NCBI RefSeq assembly: GCF_963675165.1
Contig: NC_087377.1
Span: 10,588,632-10,652,631 of the forward strand
Direction of reading: 5' to 3'
Length of the DNA: 64,000 nt
DNA from: Halichondria panicea
Lineage: Eukaryota; Porifera; Demospongiae; Suberitida; Halichondriidae
Below, piece by piece: positions 22,264-34,081 of the stretch; position 1 is the first letter of the stretch, and each line of letters opens with the position of its first letter. A model generated the notes under the pieces. It ran no database searches. It had not been told where the DNA came from and saw nothing but the letters and a program-made list of their open reading frames with translations. The position numbers and the translations under genes are program-made.

Positions 22264-23457
22264 TACCTATAGTATACCATAGACTATGGTTGTACTGAGG
22301 CTAAGTGGCTAATGATGAGCCACTTAGCAGAGTCCTGAAGGGACCATTATTGTCCCTTCAGGACTCTGCAAATAACTGCTATGCTATGTGTGCATGTATC
22401 AGTGCTGAATCATTTCTTGACATACAAGTAGCTGCAACGCAACACCATACAGAATTGTTCTCGTGAAGGCAAATGTGTAATTATAACAGAGATAATTTAT
22501 AACATTAATGATAAACATGCAGGGTGTGGTGATAGAAACAGTGAACTGTCGATGAGGGGGTTTAATTAATGTCCGACGGGATCCACTGACTCCACCATCA
22601 GTTTCTGTAATAAAAAGTTACAACTAACATAAATTGTTCTGACATAAAAATTCAGTATTACAAAGATAACAAAGATACGCACAAGTTCTACCACCATATC
22701 TCATCAACTATTTATAACTAAAACAAATCAAGAGTGCGTTAACAACATTAAAAATAGGTGAATAAGCCCTCACCTCAATTGAGCCAAGGGTATGTACGTG
22801 CCTCTGCATCTGATTTGAAAGAAGACAATCCTGTCAACAATATTGAGTGGATACCTACGTACGTAAGCATGGCTACAATACTCCTAGCCTCCTCATAGGC
22901 CTTGAGAAAAGTGCATGCAGCCTGGGATCGAGGCTACAATACCTCTAGGTACTAGAGAATCATAAATACTCAATAACTGCTCAGCTTCTTGGCAGAAAAA
23001 TGATAACGCCACGCCCATCTTTAATGAAATTTGTAAACTCTGACCTCGGCTAACCTTCTGTCTTTAAAATGACAATATTCAAACGTTCATGGATTATGAA
23101 ATGAGAGATACAAAGAGAGAAAAGGCTAAATAAACTATCTGTCCAGCCAGTTTCTTGATGTGGCCTTTCCCTGCAGAGATAGAACAGTTCAAGTTGAACA
23201 TAAGTCAAAATAAGTGAAAATAATATAATTGCTAAACACCGGCAAACCCACTGCCAATCCTATGTAAAACCTACTGGTTTCGTTCTGACGTGTCTGATAA
23301 TTCTAGCAAAGGTCAAGAACCTAAGATCATTAAAAGTGACTCTGTTGACCTTGAGCTTGGCTTACCTCAGACTGGTAGATCTATACGCCCTCTAGTTTGA
23401 ATGCCTAAAAGTGGGTGGGGCTGAGCATGCAGCTATTATTGTTTCAAGATAAGGAGA
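22264..23457. other. Gene-free upstream region of gene C
   Basis: Apart from the 43-bp palindrome and a TAGCC...GGCTA mini-element near 22886-22935 (flanks CAATACTCC and CAATACCTC), I see no coding exon. The last 100 bases presumably include the gene C promoter. Confidence 0.4.
22327..22369. repeat. Near-perfect 43-bp palindrome
   Basis: GCAGAGTCCTGAAGGGAC is followed by a short AT loop and GTCCCTTCAGGACTCTGC. A second small inverted pair (AGTGGCTAATGATGAGCCACT) sits directly to the left. It could be a transposon remnant or a structured transcript; the sequence alone does not say. Confidence 0.8.
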
Positions 23458-24406
23458 ATGTTTTTGGTCCACAACATTATATGGATCATTCTGAGTGTCA
23501 GCTTTCTAGGTCAGTCTTACTTACATTGCATGCATGCATGCCATAAGTTATTCATCATTGGCAATTATGTTTTTACATTTACGAAAGGTACTGACGTGGT
23601 TCAAGGGAGTAGAATTGCTAAGCTAATTTCGAAGGACTTAAATTACCACAACTTCAACAGTGCAATAAAATTTTCTTGGAAATTAATCTGTGATCCTAAT
23701 GGATCATATTATTACAATTTGAGTGTCATTGCTTGCCAAGGTAGTTCATTTCAAGAAGTAAGAGGACCAGAAACTATAAACCAAAGATATTTTCAGTATG
23801 ATTCGATCTTGTTTGAAGCTAACAGTTCATTGTTTACCCGTATTGAGACACTGGATGCTGGTGATAAGCTGAGCCTCGAATTTCGTTTTAGAAGTAAGTA
23901 TAAATCCAATAAACTATAGTATATTAAAATTATACACGTTCATGCATGCAGATGTAACACAGGATTATCATATTGATGCGAGTAAGGAAGTTTGTTTGAA
24001 TACAACAAGAACATCGTCACAAATGTTAATGGCACGATGGGCGATTACACCAGGATCGAGTGAAGATTGTACGTGTCCACTTATTCGCAATTTTGTTAGT
24101 TGTAGCTGTATCCGCAACAACGAAACAATTTTCAATGTAGACTACAGTGAAGATAATCGGATGATATGTTGGAGAAATCTTACTAAGGAAATGAATAGGA
24201 CACAGTTTTTTCTTTTCTTTGAGGAAGTAGACGTATGTTCGACCATCAGACAAATTTATTGGAGTGGTGCAAGGGTATTTATAAGTTCTGCTATTAAAGG
24301 TGAGTTTATTGACGATTATTATTATTATATTTATTTGATCCTTCCAGCTGAATTTTTCATTGTGACATTCCTCAACTGTTGGTTACTTGCGAATCTTTTA
24401 GTTTAG
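23458..24406 (+). CDS. Gene C: secreted or GPI-type protein made of the novel cysteine module
   Basis: Exons 23458-23509, 23588-23893, 23952-24299 and 24348-24406; 765 nt, 254 residues, all junctions phase 1. Exon 1 is a signal peptide (MFLVHNIIWIILSVSFLG). Exons 2 and 3 correspond one-to-one to exons 4 and 5 of gene A: KLISKDLN, then CTCP, SCSCI and MICWRNL. Exon 4 is a short hydrophobic end (AEFFIVTFLNCWLLANLLV, stop) with no basic tail. That suggests a GPI-anchor signal or a tail anchor. There is no Ig domain. The last introns are only 58 and 48 bp. Function unknown; it could be a tail-less relative or decoy of gene A. Confidence 0.85.
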
Positions 24407-25659
24407 CTATAGACTGCATTGGCAGTGACCGATTAAACCAATATTTATAGATGATGTTTTCATGTATATAAATCTATAAACAGAGATTTTCCAATATTCA
24501 ATGGTCAATCAATGCATGGCATAATTTATGTATTAACCCGAGGCGTGCATGTGCATGCATGCATGCATGCTGGGTGCCATTTGCCTCGAACCAGGCTACT
24601 TTAGAAGACGCTTTTTCACTTTTCCCTGCGCCCTGGGTTTGAGGCAAGGGTGCCATGGGTCTCATTCAGGATAGTTAAGACATAAATATTCTGAGATTGA
24701 GGCTTATTTTTCCAAAGAACGAATAATGTTATTTGTTGCCCAGCTAGTGAATGGGTATTTATATATGCAGATGAAAACAATCCAGTGCTTTATGGTATAA
24801 TTATGTATAATTATATATAGCATCACATAATCAACCATAATTATATTGTATAAATAATTTATAATGCAGTGCAATGTATTATAGGAGGTGACTATCGCCA
24901 AAATTAGCAGAAAAAACTAGATCGGTGTGTTTTGCAAAAAGAGGTGTTGCCGTTTTTTTACAGAGGTATGTTCTGTAGAAAGGTGAATATTTCAGAGGGG
25001 TGCATTTTGTAGAGTGCATTTTTCAGAGAGACATGAAGAGAAGGAACATTACTTTCTTCTCCACGTGGCTTTGCTATTAATTAAGACGGACACGCTCACG
25101 TACGGCTATCGTGACCATGAACTCATACTATACTTCACTCAGAGAGACAGTTTTTGCAAAATCGTGTGCCATGTGACCAAATCACATGATCATCTCATGG
25201 GTGAAATTGGCTGAAAAAAGCTGTGAAAAGCTACAAAACTGTCTTTAATGAAAGCACCGCAGGTGCTGATGTCTCGGCCGTGACTGTTGTTAAAAACAAT
25301 CGATGCCAAAAGTTCAAGTCTAAAATTAATGGCCATCAGCAGCTCTTTTCTCACTCTGGCAGCTACCCAGGCATGCAGGAGCGGATCCAGGAATTTTGAA
25401 AAGGGGGGGGGCAGTTTAAAGAAAATTTTTACCGGTCAACAGTTTTTTTAAAGCCACTCAGTGCATTAAACTTTTCTGATCACGGATTGATTGATGACAG
25501 TATATGACATATATTATAGTAGCAAGAGACAGCAGAAATGGATGAAATCTTGCTCTTCAAAGCCACCCACTTCGTGAGCCAGAAAGGTGGGGGGGCCCCC
25601 CGGGGCATAGATACAATAATTTATAGTATCTATGCCCGGGGCAGGGGTTGTCAACCCCT
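24407..25659. other. Gene-free stretch downstream of gene C
   Basis: AT-rich sequence with TGCATG runs near 24545-24570 and a palindrome at about 25596-25646 (CCCCGGGGCATAGATAC and its complement). Near 25376 a sequence like the left end of the hAT-like elements (GGAGCGGATCCAGG) is followed by a poly-G run. The 24727-24855 part resembles 29280-29410 (shared GTTGCCCAG and CAATCCAGTGCT). No supported gene. Confidence 0.45.
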
Positions 25660-26590
25660 AGCTGTACTTTGCGAATGGTAGTAGCCTGCAGCGTTAGTGG
25701 AAACTGCATGTAAGCGTGTAATTTCAGCACCACGTTTGCCTTTAGCAAGAAACACAACTCTAAGTTTGTGGTACAGCATTAGGGTGGGTTACCCAGATAT
25801 TGACTAGACTGAGAAGCCCCTAAACCTACTTGAACTTTACCGGGTCAGGACTGTACTCACTTCACCGCTACTGTCAGTCACAATGTGCACAATTTGGCCC
25901 CTGGCACTATTTACCAAGCCATCTGACAAGTCCAAATTAGTGGTGAGCATGACTCTAGAACCAACAATCTGCACTATGGAGACCGCCTGTATCTGTTCTC
26001 TTGCTATCTAATTAAATTGTTCGACCAGTTGCAGCATATGCATGTAGCTTAATTATATACCTTGGATAGCTATAGCGGGTAAAAAACTCAACATGTACCT
26101 GTTGAGAATGTCTACGTTTCTGTGCACATGACTGTCATGTAAGGCCTGAGTAGGATAACCTATGGAATTTGAGTGTACTACCCGGGACTTTATAGTACGC
26201 TATATGTTGACTGCATGCAGTGCAATTATAGCCGTTCTAGCTCTGCACAACAGTTTGGCAAAAGCGCTGACGCATTATCTCATCGAGCTCAACCATTTCG
26301 AATTGACCTTGCCACACTGAGCCAGATCCGTACAATTGTGATAACAGTCTCTAACTCTACTAAACAGTGTGGATTTACCTACAGGTGGCAATTGGTACAA
26401 GTCGCCAACAGCCAGTATAATACGCACTTAGTTATTCCTGAGAGTCTGCATGATCAAAGTGTCTGACTGAATTAACTTAAAGACATGTGATTTACCGACA
26501 CCGCCAGGACCACTCAAGAAAATATAGTATGGTTCAATACGCCTACCATCCTTTAAGTCTATCACCACACGTTAATTTAATTACGATGGT
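25660..26590 (-). pseudogene. Helitron-type Pif1-like helicase relic
   Basis: Reading the minus strand through frameshifts, helicase landmarks appear in the right order. First is a Walker A segment, YYIFLSGPGGVGKSHVFKLI, near 26475-26555. Next is a Walker B-like ILAVGDLYQLPPVG near 26380-26430, then FEMVELDEIMRQR near 26270-26310. VGSRVMLTTNLDLSDGLVN follows near 25910-25965, and FPLTLQATTIRKVQ near 25675-25710. These are hallmarks of the Pif1-like helicase of Helitron rolling-circle transposons. At least three frames are used and there are stops, so it is dead. The Rep part and Helitron ends were not identified. Confidence 0.8.
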
Positions 26591-27301
26591 TACACAACAA
26601 TTTAATACTAAGGCTTCTCATCAACGTTTGGTACTCAGTTGGTGGAATAAATGATTAGCTGCACTTTCAAACCTAGCACTTAACGTAGGTGCACGCGCTT
26701 CCACAGGTCGATTCGATTACAATAGCCTACCATTGTCTACTAGATCGTCTTGTGAAATATCTGTGATTGTTTCACTACCTTGCTTGGCTGCATTAGCGGA
26801 AGTCAGTTGATTTCCAATATAAAGATGGGAATTGAGTGAACTAACAATTCACTCACTCGTTTCACTATAATCTCACGAGATACATTTTCAGCAGAGGGAA
26901 TATATAGTTCTAAATCGATTATCAATCAAAGATGTAAATTGAAAATCAACTAAAATCGATTCAAATTTTTTATATTGGATGCACAAGTTAATTTTGTCGC
27001 AAACGGCGTTCCATAGATATAATATTCACATGATTATTACCGGTTCTTCACCTCCAAACTTGTTCTAATACGAAAAGAGAAAAGAGGCCAATTGATACTG
27101 CTATCATCAAGTACCAACTGTGGAATTCTGTTCTAAATATATTAATTATTTTTTATGGCACTTATAGCTAACGAGTGCATAAGTAAGCAAAATTTTAATT
27201 TGTGGTGCTTATTGCTAACGAGTGCTGTAAGCTGTGACCGATAGTGTCGTACCTCCTCTGGGTAAAACCACTAATTGGAAAGCGAACATCACCCTACCAG
27301 C

Positions 27302-27460
27302 AATTGCTAGGATTGGCTGGGAAAACCGCATGGAAAAACTAGATCTACCAGCAAAAATATGTAACGTGAATGTCGTTGTAACGGATTGAAGTTATATTCT
27401 CGTCCGCTTTCTTGTTTCTACGCTTTTTGGTGTTTCCCCCGGCCAATCCTAGCAATTTTT
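27302..27460. repeat. Inverted repeat pair, about 27 bp
   Basis: CAATTGCTAGGATTGGCTGG near 27302 is complemented by CCGGCCAATCCTAGCAATT near 27432. The ends and target duplication are not clear. A CCTCCTCT-type end near 27250 resembles the 9315 element family. Confidence 0.5.
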
Positions 27461-28266
27461 CACATGGCAAATGTTTTGGTGGGTGTAAGTTGACATTGAG
27501 CATGCACTACTACTGTATACCTTCCCACACACTATTATAACCAGATCAATTCGTTACTGCGATGACATGCATCAATTGCAACATGCAAAAAGACGACCGC
27601 GCATCATTCTGTATAAAGTTCTTGTAGTGTGAATACTTGTTGTCACCACCTGAGAATTTTGTTTGTTGTGGAGGGGACTCAGGGGAGCTACTAAATTAAA
27701 TGATCCCCTGTTTATGAATACCCTTTAGGCTTGGGGAATATGGTTATATAGCTATAGCCTTTGAGGTTATACTTTTTACTCTGATAAGGGACCCACAAGG
27801 ACAATTCTGACAAATTGTTAAATTTTTGGAGTAGTTTCCCACGGTGTTTGGGGTTTTTTCCACCAGTCTAGTCATAACGATCATAGTAATGAGAAACAAA
27901 AGCTGGTTTAGCTATAGGGAAGCCTGCAGGAATCGGATCCTCTTACTTGGTAACAGTGCATGAGGGCAATGAATATCACCACCATGTGTCTTACTTAGCT
28001 AGTATGGCTAGTTATAATTATTATACTGCTAATAACTGTCCACACACCAATAGCTTCTACTCGCTCTAAAACAGGCCTCTGCATGCCGATATAAATTAAT
28101 TATGGTCACCAACCCAATATAAGAGATCGCCAGCCTACGAGGCAGTAGACTAACACCTATAAGAGTCTAAGCATATGCATGGAACGTCCCCACACATCCA
28201 CCACACCCACTTCCACTGACCACCTCCTTATCGAGTCCTCATACATCATCACTATATATGGTAGTA

Positions 28267-28731
28267 CCATAGATAGAAGAGAAAAGGATTGGCAACGAAG
28301 TGCACTTCTGGTACCATCCGTGTTTCGCCTCGAGGCTTACTTCTAACGTGGGAGTCTAAACATGAATAATTCATGAGAATTGTTTTTACCGTCTGTAAAA
28401 AAGTCTACAAGCAGTTCTACTGCTAAACATCAACTTCACCTCGTTTGTGTGGCGATTTGGGACATAGCACACTACTTGGTAACACAACCTTAGCTATATC
28501 ATAGGTGCTATAGGAACACAAGCATGAAAAAAAAGCCTCTGACAGAGGCTCTGTGTACCTCTAGCTACTTCACGAAAATCAAGATTATATTTTACACAAT
28601 AAGTTTCCCGGGTTTTCGCGGGAGTTTTAGGGCGAAACACGGATGGTTTCAGGCCCATCTGTGTACATTCAATGTAAAAGCATCACATGAACTGCCCCCG
28701 TTGCCAATCCCTTTCTCTTCTATATCTATGG
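28267..28731. mobile_element. MITE of the GGATTGGCAACG family, copy 2, TAGTA duplication
   Basis: The ends are CCATAGATAGAAGAGAAA and, reversed, CCATAGATATAGAAGAGAAA. Next inward is GGATTGGCAACG, then ATCCGTGTTTCGC. The flanks are TAGTA at 28262-28266 and 28732-28736. It interrupts block A; copy C of the block near 33935-33950 shows the uninterrupted sequence. Confidence 0.85.
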
Positions 28732-29670
28732 TAGTACCATCAACCCAAACTATACTACTCATGCAGATCCCGATTAACCATTCCCAGAGACAGAAAACTA
28801 CACGATCATGATTTCAACTGGACACAAGCCAGTAGCAGATCGGAATCGAGATATGTTCAAAAACCATGCAGGTTCAATGAATACCCACACACTCGTTATA
28901 ATTATTATAACCATGTCCTTGTGATATTTATATTCATTACTGTGTTGGAATTCATCAACGAAGACGACCACGCATCTGTAAAGTTTTTGTAGTGTGAATA
29001 CTTTATACTTTTAGTTGTCACCACCAGGGAATTTTGTTTTGTTGTGGAGGGGAGCTATACAGAAGTAATAATTTGTTTATGAATACCATTTAGGCTTAAT
29101 TAATTGGGATGAGGTTTGAATATGGTTAGCTATAGCCTTTGAGGTTATACCGTTCACAAGGGAAATGTTTGGCCACACAAGCTGGTTTAGATAGGTGAGC
29201 CTGCATAGGAATCTGCTTAATTTGTAAAACAGTGAAGGCACTGGCACAATGAATATCACCATGCAGTATGCACACGTGTGTCTTGTTGCCCAGTGAGTGG
29301 GCAGATCAAAGCAATCCAGTGCTCAGTATATGGCATGTTAATTGCATCACTGCCATGGCTACCATATATTGCACTGCATTATAATTATGGCATAATGCAC
29401 TGGATTATATGAACTTGCACTGTGTGTAAATGCAGTAGATTTCTTTAAGAGATATCCATTTGGGACTTATGCCCCACCATCCCACCCAATACTCAGTTGG
29501 TCCGTTTTATAGGCTACTACCTTTACAACTACTAGTGGGAAGAAAACCTAAAAAATTTACTATGGAATTCAGCAAAACTAATGAATACACTAAATTCCTT
29601 CAAAACACATGTCTTTTATTACGATTTATATGACCAGTCAGACGAGTTTAACGTCATTGGGCAACAAGTT

Positions 29671-29806
29671 AGTTATTGCCGGCGCCCTCGTGCAACATGC
29701 CATATATTGCACTGGATGACATAATGCCCTCGGGGCCTGCGGCCCTCGGGCATTATATTGCTCCAGTGCAATATATGGCATGTTGCACTCTGGCTGGGCA
29801 ATAACT
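29671..29806. repeat. Long palindrome, 136 bp
   Basis: AGTTATTGCC, GTGCAACATGCCATATATTG and CACTGGA are mirrored by TCCAGTGCAATATATGGCAT, GTTGCAC and GGCAATAACT. The centre is GC-rich, with CCCTCGGGGCCTGCGG. The duplex would extrude as a hairpin. Probably a foldback transposon. Confidence 0.85.
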
Positions 29807-29859
29807 AATACTTACTTAGCTAGTAGGTAAATTATACTTCAGTACACTTTACGCACTTG

Positions 29860-31080
29860 TCAATCTAATGCCCCACCCCCCTACCGGGGATAGGTGGGGA
29901 TTAGACCAATCACATGATCTAATACCCCTACCTTTGGGCATGTTATTTGGTCTAATCCCCCTGGTAGCCCCTATAGTACAACATGGGAGTTATCGGTGGG
30001 GATTAGACCTGTATCAATTCACACTATAGCTATTTCTTCATGGTGAGAAGATAACCGTCAAATTATTTGATTGACATCATGTGACGATCTTAAATTAACC
30101 TTTGACCCAATGCATGCATGCATCAGGTGATCTGTCTAAGGTAGGGGAGCAACTTCAAGTCTAATCCCCAATTAACGACGAAGAATCATTGAGATCACTG
30201 CATGCATGCATGGATGGTATAATTATTTGTTTTGTCTCTTCTTTATGTTTCACACTCTATATATGTTTAATTCGCTGGTGGGTCTTGCAAGTGATCGACA
30301 ATGATTCGTTATAGTGTACGTCTGTTTTGTTTCATTGATCCAGTACAAAGAGAGATTCTGTAGTCACTTGTAGGGTAATATATACCCAAGAACACTAATA
30401 ACAGCATTCAATAACAATGATGTAGTTGCTGTATTTCAGATCAGTATACGCATACACAGCTCACATGCAGTACAGTATACATGTATAATTATTTGTACCA
30501 TGATGTGCTCTGACACTAAGGAATATCCATTGAAACTCTCAGGATACTCCAGGGTACATGGCTGTGGTCAGCCTGAAGCCCTCCCTCCACCCTTTAAGAC
30601 CCTCTCTTTAAAGAACACTACCGTGACAACAATTGTGGAAAGCACAAAAATGTGTACACCCACTCGGATCACACTGTGAAAATAAATTCTTCAGTATCCA
30701 CTAAAACTACACGACCGGATTTCAAAACTGGGTGTCTGAAGTTGTAAATGTGGTTTGTCAAGTGCAAGCACATGCATGCACACAAAACGTAAACAGTGCA
30801 TATGCACGGCAGAGATCAAAGAGTGTTTACTACTACTCCAGTTGTAAATGGGTCTTCTAATTGCTTCTAGGTGTTCATAGTACAAGTACAAGCTACCTGT
30901 ATACGTGGACATCTGAGTGTATATTGTTTGTACCAGGAGTGCACTCCTGTTTGTACTAACCTCGTGCATTGTATGTATTCCCTCAGGGAATACATAGAAC
31001 TGCCCTCGGTAGTACAAATCCAATACGCCCTTGTACAACTAACTATCCATGGTTGGTCAACGTGTAACACCATGCATGCA
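29860..31080. other. Gene-free stretch with GGGGATTAGACC repeats
   Basis: The phrase GGGGATTAGACC or its complement GGTCTAATCCCC recurs at about 29890, 29950, 30000 and 30160 in both orientations, so this may be a decayed inverted-repeat element. The remainder is AT-rich. The AGGAGTGCACTCCT palindrome near 30935 also occurs near 12855. No supported gene. Confidence 0.4.
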
Positions 31081-31249
31081 TGCGCCTTCCCAAAGTCCCC
31101 TGTCCCGAGCTCCTTGCCTAGTTTGATACTGTCCCAGGGGAAGTCCATTGGCACTTCGGCATGTTCTTACCTCAGGCACTTCAAGATGTCCTCTGTACCC
31201 TGCGCTCTTGTCACCCAATCTAAACTGGTGAAGCTCTAGATCTTCAGCT
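31081..31249 (-). pseudogene. Receptor tyrosine kinase N-lobe relic
   Basis: The minus strand reads RLGDKSAGYRGHLEVP in one frame. After a 25-base insertion that repeats GAAGTGCC, it continues VPMDFPWDSIKLGKELGTG and DFGK in another frame. The phrase P-x-D/E-x-I/L-x-L-G-K-x-L-G-x-G-x-F-G-K is the start of a tyrosine kinase domain with its glycine loop. The following codons (AHACM) do not match a kinase and no later motifs (VAIK, HRDL, DFG) were seen. It is an isolated broken exon, not an active kinase. Confidence 0.7.
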
Positions 31250-31802
31250 GAGAAAACGAATATGCATCTATCTTTCATAGGATATATATATATAATTTCT
31301 GGATTCGTTTTGAGTTCACTTGCGTGCAAATAACATTCTCACATCACATTACTGAATTGCTGAGTGACTAGACGAAGCTTTAATGCTAATACTAGTCCCG
31401 TTATGTCAACTTCCTGCTCAGAAATAAGCAGCCAAAATACTGCATTTGGCATTCTATTACAGTGTCATGCATGAACAACATTATTTTGCAACTGCAAACC
31501 ACATCAAGTGTTCTGTAGAAAGAGCAAAAAAACTTTATTTTGGCAACGGTATAAACAGCTCTATGTAATCGTATTGATTGTTTCCTATGCATGGCATAAG
31601 GAATTTATGTAAGCGAAAAATGGGGTGTGATATTTTGAGGTATAATTATATTCATCACATATGCACAGGAGATCAACCTAGAAGTGTTTACTACTACTAG
31701 GAATTTACTGTTTACTATATTCATCAGTTAGTCTAGACATCCTTCCCCATTCTTCATTCAAAAATTATTTTTATCTAGCTGTATACAGCAGAGATAGCCA
31801 GT

Positions 31803-32440
31803 ATGCATTTGCTAAAAATGATTATTCTTGTGGCTGCTGCACATGAAGCAGGTAAGAATTTTTGAGCTCATGGCTCCCTGCTAACTATATATATAACCTT
31901 TACAGCTACCTTAAGTGTAACAATGAATTTTGAGATACTCGACGTTAATCAGACAGTAAACAGCAATGCGGAGCAGTTTAATATAGACTCTCCGCAGATT
32001 GTGGAACTGATATGTGAAAATGCCGGTACAAAATCCATCCCTTCTTGGTCTATCAATAATGTTACTTACTACTGGCAAGATGTACCACCAGGCCATACAT
32101 TCAATGTGAAGAACATGACGCTTGAAATAAGTCGATTGTGTGCAAAGCATAGTGAATATCAATGTTTTTTTTCATACACTTTGCAAAGCAGGTCCGTAAT
32201 TCTACTACAAAATGGTAAGAGCATAGCATGTAATTGTATGTCTCTAATAATATCTGTATGATAATAATGACTCTATCAAATGTGACGTGTGATGGTAGTG
32301 TTATACACTCATATTTCACCACAGGTAGTGTGCCGTTAGCCTGCAATGATGAGACTACGCAAAATAAAGCAGTTTCCAATAACACAACGCCTTTCATTAT
32401 AATATTTTTTGCATTAATTTTGCATTCACTGTATTTTTGA
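31803..32440 (+). CDS. Gene D: small one-Ig protein with GPI-type C-terminus
   Basis: Exons 31803-31851, 31906-32214 and 32325-32440; 474 nt, 157 residues, junctions phase 1. Exon 1 is a signal peptide (MHLLKMIILVAAAHEA). Exon 2 is the Ig domain: first Cys in ELICEN, SWSINNVTYYWQD, then LP-equivalent VPPGH, and EYQCFF. Exon 3 has a short N-glycosylation-rich linker (SNNTT) and a terminal hydrophobic run PFIIIFFALILHSLYF before the stop, without a basic tail. This is typical of GPI-anchor signals. Its Ig domain is closest to that of gene E (both have YYWQD). Without a tail it cannot signal alone; a decoy, ligand or partner role is inference. Confidence 0.85.
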
Positions 32441-32838
32441 AGGTTTAAACCAGCAGAAAAAAATTATGATTATAATTATAGATCCACAACTAGCCCTGCA
32501 CTATCATTATTCTTAAATAATAGGCAGCAATCGTGTTATCAACGAAGGGGTATATAAGGATGTTAGCTAAGAAACGAGGGCCTGAGGGTCCTGCATGGTA
32601 ACAGTAACAATGCTGGTATAAGCTCTCGATCCCATTGCAATGGCCGGTCAGGGAGAGTAGGTAACTAAAGGAACTAGAGGTAACCAGTTGCCAGGCCTCA
32701 TTCTCAAGCTGTTTACAAAACTGTATAAAGTGCATGGCCTCTCGGTTCTCGAACATCCCACCCACTCACCCAACTCCCAAGTTGTTCGTCCCAGCCATGA
32801 GTATAGGCTATGTTGTCTACGGTACATACCTCATGGGA

Positions 32839-33057
32839 CCATAGATAGAGTAGAAGGGGGATTGGCAACGGAAGCTAGTGGTTCACGTGATGTTTTACAA
32901 CGAGTCTATGTAGAGCTCAGAAACAATCCGTGTTTCATTTCTACCCCGGGTAAGTTTAGACCCCACGTTGGAAGTAAGCCTCAATTAAAACCGCGGGGAA
33001 ACACGGATGGTACTTCGAGTGTACCGCGTTTCCAATCCCTCTCTACTCAATCTATGA
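32839..33057. mobile_element. MITE of the GGATTGGCAACG family, copy 3, TGGGA duplication
   Basis: A 219-bp element with ends CCATAGATAGAGTAG and, reversed, TCATAGATTGAGTAG. Next inward are GGGGGATTGGCAACGG, AATCCGTGTTTC and AACACGGATGG. The flanks are TGGGA at 32834-32838 and 33058-33062. An open frame through it is a by-product. Confidence 0.85.
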
Positions 33058-34081
33058 TGGGACCATATGCAGTGCTGGAGGCATATTAGTCGTATGTATG
33101 GGCAAGATCCTGCTTCTCAGTTAAGAGGGTTTAGGGTGTTAGGCATCCTAAAATTAGGCCATCCAAGTGCAATGGATGGAAGTGTAAAAATTAATAGGGC
33201 CAGTATATTCTACGCCATTATAGATATAATTAATTGTCTGGCAATGTAAGTGATGCTATGACAGCAGGATTCAAATTTATGATAGGATAGGATCCGCAGA
33301 TGACTTATGCCTACCCACAAATAGGAGCCACGTCTGGGAGCTACCGAATTGATAACTTGTTATGAACACCGTTTAGGCTTGGGATGAAGTTTGAATATGG
33401 TTAGCTATAGCCTTTGAGGTCATACCTTTCACTGTGATAATAAATAACAAGGGAAAGTTTGGGACACAAAAACAAATTGTTTAATTTTGGAGTAGTTTCC
33501 CACAGTGTATGTGGTTTTTCTACTTAGTCTAGTCATAATTATCATAGTAATGAGACATGAAACACTGAAAACACTGCTGGTTTAGCTAGGAGAGCCTGGG
33601 AATCAGATCCTCTTACTTGGTAACAGTGAAGGCAATGAATATCACCATGCATGCACATGTGTGTCTTTCTTAGCTACATGTAGTATATTGCGTAATATAA
33701 ATTATACTGCTATAATTATCTTAAACTGTCCGCACACACCAATAGCTTCTACTTGCTCCAAACTTCAAAACAGGCCTCTGCATGCAAATAATTATGGTTA
33801 CCAATCCAATATAAGAAATCGCCAGTCTACGAGGCAGTAGACCAACACCTAAGAGTCTAAACATGGAAGGTCCCCACACACCGGCCCACTTCCACTGACC
33901 ATCTCCTTATTGAGTCCCCCTCTATACCATCGCTATACCATGGACCCAAGCTTCACTATACTCAGATCTCTCAGTCATTTCCAGAGCCAGCTAGACTACA
34001 CGATCATGATCTCAACTGCATGGACACAAGTCAGTATAGCAGATCGGAATTAAAATATGTTCAAAAATCATGCAGGTTCAA

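Noticed and set aside
32688-33089. 133-codon plus-strand frame
   Set aside because: Runs through both arms of a MITE and a duplicated non-coding segment.
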